Source of the DNA: Christensenella sp. UBA3857
GTDB taxonomy: Bacteria; Bacillota; Clostridia; Christensenellales; CAG-138
Assembly: GCA_002392505.1 (NCBI GenBank)
Contig: DGHD01000055.1
Coordinates: 1-7,161 of the forward strand
Direction of reading: 5' to 3'
DNA: 7,161 bases
Shown here: positions 6,601 through 7,161 of the stretch, piece by piece
Position numbering within the stretch: the first letter of the stretch is position 1
Layout of the letters: each line of letters begins with the position of its first letter
The notes under the pieces: model-generated
What the model saw: the letters and a program-made list of their open reading frames with translations, nothing else
The model's database searches: none
What the model was told of the DNA's origin: nothing
Made by a program: the position numbers and the translations under genes

Positions 6601-6884
6601 GTGAAGGGACGCTCCGGCGCGCCGAATTCATCCTCGCTCTTTTTGGCGCGCTTAGCCCGGTTGAGCTTTTTCAAAACGTTGCCGGAGAGGTATTCCGCCG
6701 CGGGCACGAGCTTGTCAAGCTCCGGATCGTAATAGACAAGCCCGACGAGCTTTGAATAGACCTCGCCGGAGGAAAGCCCCGTGCGTTCCGTGATGAGGCG
6801 AAGGTCGATCTTCCCGCGCAGAAAGAGCGAAAGCTCAAGCGCTTCCGCCGGCGATATCATGGCAGTTATGACTTCCTTTTCCAA
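3672..6884 (-). CDS. Stand-alone SF2/SNF2-like helicase, DarB/ICE methylase-helicase type without the methylase
   Basis: The protein is 1070 aa. Residues 11-75 (AEALELSLFLRG...EYLSGNV) and 108-230 (VPADDIKASIG, TYGTERMNAFDIMERLL) match, from memory, the linker region after the methylase in the >2000-aa methylase-helicase proteins of Firmicutes conjugative elements and phage P1 DarB. Helicase motifs follow in order: LQDYQLAAV (284-292), I AHQVGAGKT (304-312), Ia VVPNNILDQW (334-343), II DEAH (467-470), III ATGTPITN (517-524), V GSTFKLGIGANVQ (760-772) and VI TQREGRMLRQGN (791-802). All key residues are present, so ATPase/translocase activity is expected. Coiled-coil-like stretches lie near 869-925 and 1008-1068. 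No NPPY/DPPY methylase motif exists. The start is TTG at 6884, with GAGGT (6895-6891) 6 nt upstream; an ATG at 6860 (residue 9) is the alternative but its purine stretch is too far. P1 DarB protects DNA from restriction; a role in antirestriction, defence or element remnant is inferred only. Confidence 0.9.
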   Translation of the reverse strand: MEKEVITAMISPAEALELSLFLRGKIDLRLITERTGLSSGEVYSKLVGLVYYDPELDKLVPAAEYLSGNVLKKLNRAKRAKKSEDEFGAPERPFTVDYSVNIKALEKIMPPFVPADDIKASIGSPWIPAWVYRDFLISLIGIKPVGGKKPRLIVEYVKAANHYIIHGKKNYAQFTRARLTYGTERMNAFDIMERLLNSGEVVVYDTGYAQGKAMPVRRINKAETLLAQERMRMIEEKFSLWLFRDEPRRSRLLNHYNEAFGAIRPRIYDGKNLILPGKNPDIKLQDYQLAAVSRIVNSKNTLLAHQVGAGKTYAMAAAAMELKRTGISKRNLFVVPNNILDQWHTEFMKLYPEAKLIVIEPKDFTPQKRQAVLKSVIESDSDAIIMGYGSFSLIPLSKHEREMELVSRMKEISISMQDAVYNDAYMVLNRYSSRIERRLQKLWDNEAPATEGEICFDDLDIDTLFVDEAHNFKNISIETKHGTLPGLNTKGSKRCDDLMAKVRFIQRNHDGRGVVFATGTPITNSVSDLYTMLLYLAYERLAEMNLVEFDNWVKLFSEVTEEFEVEANGVGYRLRRRLSRYHNLPELSLLLSEIADLHFTRDEEQKLPSNVNYVNCTVPASKALRDYISELAVRAERVKSGLVARTEDNMLKITTDGRKAALDMRLVDPYAEDLPTSKVNTCAQKVFEIWSSDKTVTQLVFLDQSTPKDDFNLYDDMKDKLVRMGVPSKEIAFVHDAVNDAMRTALFNKVRRGDVRILIGSTFKLGIGANVQDKLWAVHHLDIPWRPSDVTQREGRMLRQGNRNDSVSIYRYITNGSFDAYSWQLLENKQRFTSQIVNGDHPSRSGDEVDEVVLTYSEVKSLAVGNPLIKRRIELETEIQRKATLRSRIERAKDSAREQLLAMPQRENGLKDAIAKLEKDLEASGARQEGYLITLGDEEYTRRRDAGERLLELVSENAYSHDALLLGSFRSFPVYLANDPSGLHKMFLLKGENSYQVEISDSPQGQAQRFDNAVNSIAKKLEDAKRRLEDLAVDKAALEQEIEKPNPYDKEIRMLNMELRKVSQELGLDE

Positions 6885-6890
6885 AGCTCT

Positions 6891-6895
6891 ACCTC
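6891..6895 (-). promoter_or_regulatory. Ribosome binding site deciding the TTG start of the helicase
   Basis: On the - strand GAGGT is followed by AGAGCT and then TTG (6884-6882). This spacing is optimal, whereas the ATG at 6860 has only AAGGAAG about 11-13 bases away. It supports a TTG initiation codon, which may lower translation of a large helicase. Confidence 0.65.
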
Positions 6896-6947
6896 ACGAA
6901 CGAACGGTGATTGCCGGACGGCTGTAAACCCCGCCCGGGAATTTAGA

Positions 6948-6976
6948 ATTCTACCACAAAAAGTCAATTTTGTCAA
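6948..6976 (-). promoter_or_regulatory. Sigma-A-type promoter for the helicase gene
   Basis: On the - strand there is exact TTGACA (6976-6971), a 17-nt spacer and TAGAAT (6953-6948), with TG two bases upstream of the -10 box giving an extended -10. The predicted start is near 6941, leaving a leader of about 57 nt. The presence of a full promoter immediately upstream indicates that the gene is not the broken tail of a longer methylase-helicase reading frame. Confidence 0.85.
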
Positions 6977-7035
6977 GAGGTTTCGCGCCGATATGCACGC
7001 AAGTATTTAGGAAGCACGAATAAGCGAGCATGGTG

Positions 7036-7161
7036 AACGATATAATGCCTTGCGGCATTTCGATATAAACGCAGGCGTTTTCGATATACGCATTCGCGTT
7101 CGATATGCGCCAGAAGGCGCATGAAAGGTCCCTCATCCACCGCTCGTTCCTCGCGGTCCCC
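7036..7161. repeat. CGATAT-hairpin array running off the window edge
   Basis: CGATAT occurs at 7038, 7061, 7082 and 7101, and each copy is followed at once by a short hairpin. These are AATGCC/GGCATT (7044-7049, 7054-7059, loop TTGC), AAACG/CGTTT (7067-7071, 7076-7080, loop CAGG), ACGC/GCGT (7088-7091, 7096-7099, loop ATTC) and ATGCGCC/GGCGCAT (7105-7111, 7116-7122, loop AGAA). A fifth stem ACCGC/GCGGT (7139-7143, 7153-7157) follows CCTCATCC. The stems differ in sequence yet each stays self-complementary. A lone CGATAT also lies at 6989. No gene is seen in 6977-7161. The right edge resembles an interspersed repeat common in gut Clostridia, from memory. Confidence 0.75.

Noticed and set aside
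6951..7136. 61-codon - strand frame next to the hairpin array
   Set aside because: It overlaps the helicase -35/-10 boxes and the CGATAT repeats, has no ribosome binding site and its protein has no recognisable pattern.
7036..7161. CRISPR array
   Set aside because: The repeated constant part is only about 6-8 bases, the distance between copies shrinks from 23 to 19, and the variable parts are self-complementary stems instead of unrelated spacers.

Overview
The window looks like chromosomal DNA from an uncultured, fairly GC-rich gut or rumen Clostridia bacterium (Ruminococcaceae/Oscillospirales-like). The reasons are a type I dockerin at the left edge, AGGAGG-type ribosome binding sites, strongly consensus -35/-10 promoters in AT-rich gaps, and protein families typical of that group. 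The taxonomy is an inference; there is no rRNA or other marker gene here.

Layout, left to right. (1) The last 64 codons of a dockerin-bearing protein (+, 1-195). (2) A hairpin terminator at 209-242 that can serve both strands and separates it from a convergent YdcF/ElyC/SanA-like membrane protein (-, 296-1087). (3) A divergent promoter region at 1088-1220. The leftward promoter places +1 on the A of the YdcF start codon, so that mRNA should be leaderless. (4) A small P-loop-like protein of 136 aa (+, 1221-1631) whose Walker A lysine is Met. (5) A strong promoter, a hairpin at +1, and a 72-aa acyl-carrier-protein-like gene (+, 1741-1959) whose phosphopantetheine serine is Leu. (6) A bidirectional terminator at 1973-2001. 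(7) A convergent SPFH protein (YdjI-like) with four C-terminal zinc ribbons (-, 2014-3444), with its own promoter at 3487-3515. (8) A 227-bp gap with degenerate repeats and the terminator of the next gene. (9) A 1070-aa SF2/SNF2-like helicase (-, 3672-6884). It matches the helicase half of the giant methylase-helicase proteins of phage P1 (DarB) and of Firmicutes conjugative elements, but has no methylase domain. (10) At 6885-7161, the helicase promoter followed by a cluster of small hairpins, each preceded by a constant CGATAT element.

Nearly every gene is its own transcription unit, with its own promoter and usually a hairpin terminator, so there is no clear multigene operon. The most unusual signals are: two adjacent proteins that keep a fold signature but lose the catalytic or attachment residue (pseudo-P-loop, pseudo-ACP); a promoter that implies a leaderless membrane-protein mRNA; the stand-alone DarB-type helicase; and the CGATAT-hairpin array with covarying stems. 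No mobile-element ends, integrase, tRNA, rRNA or CRISPR array were found.
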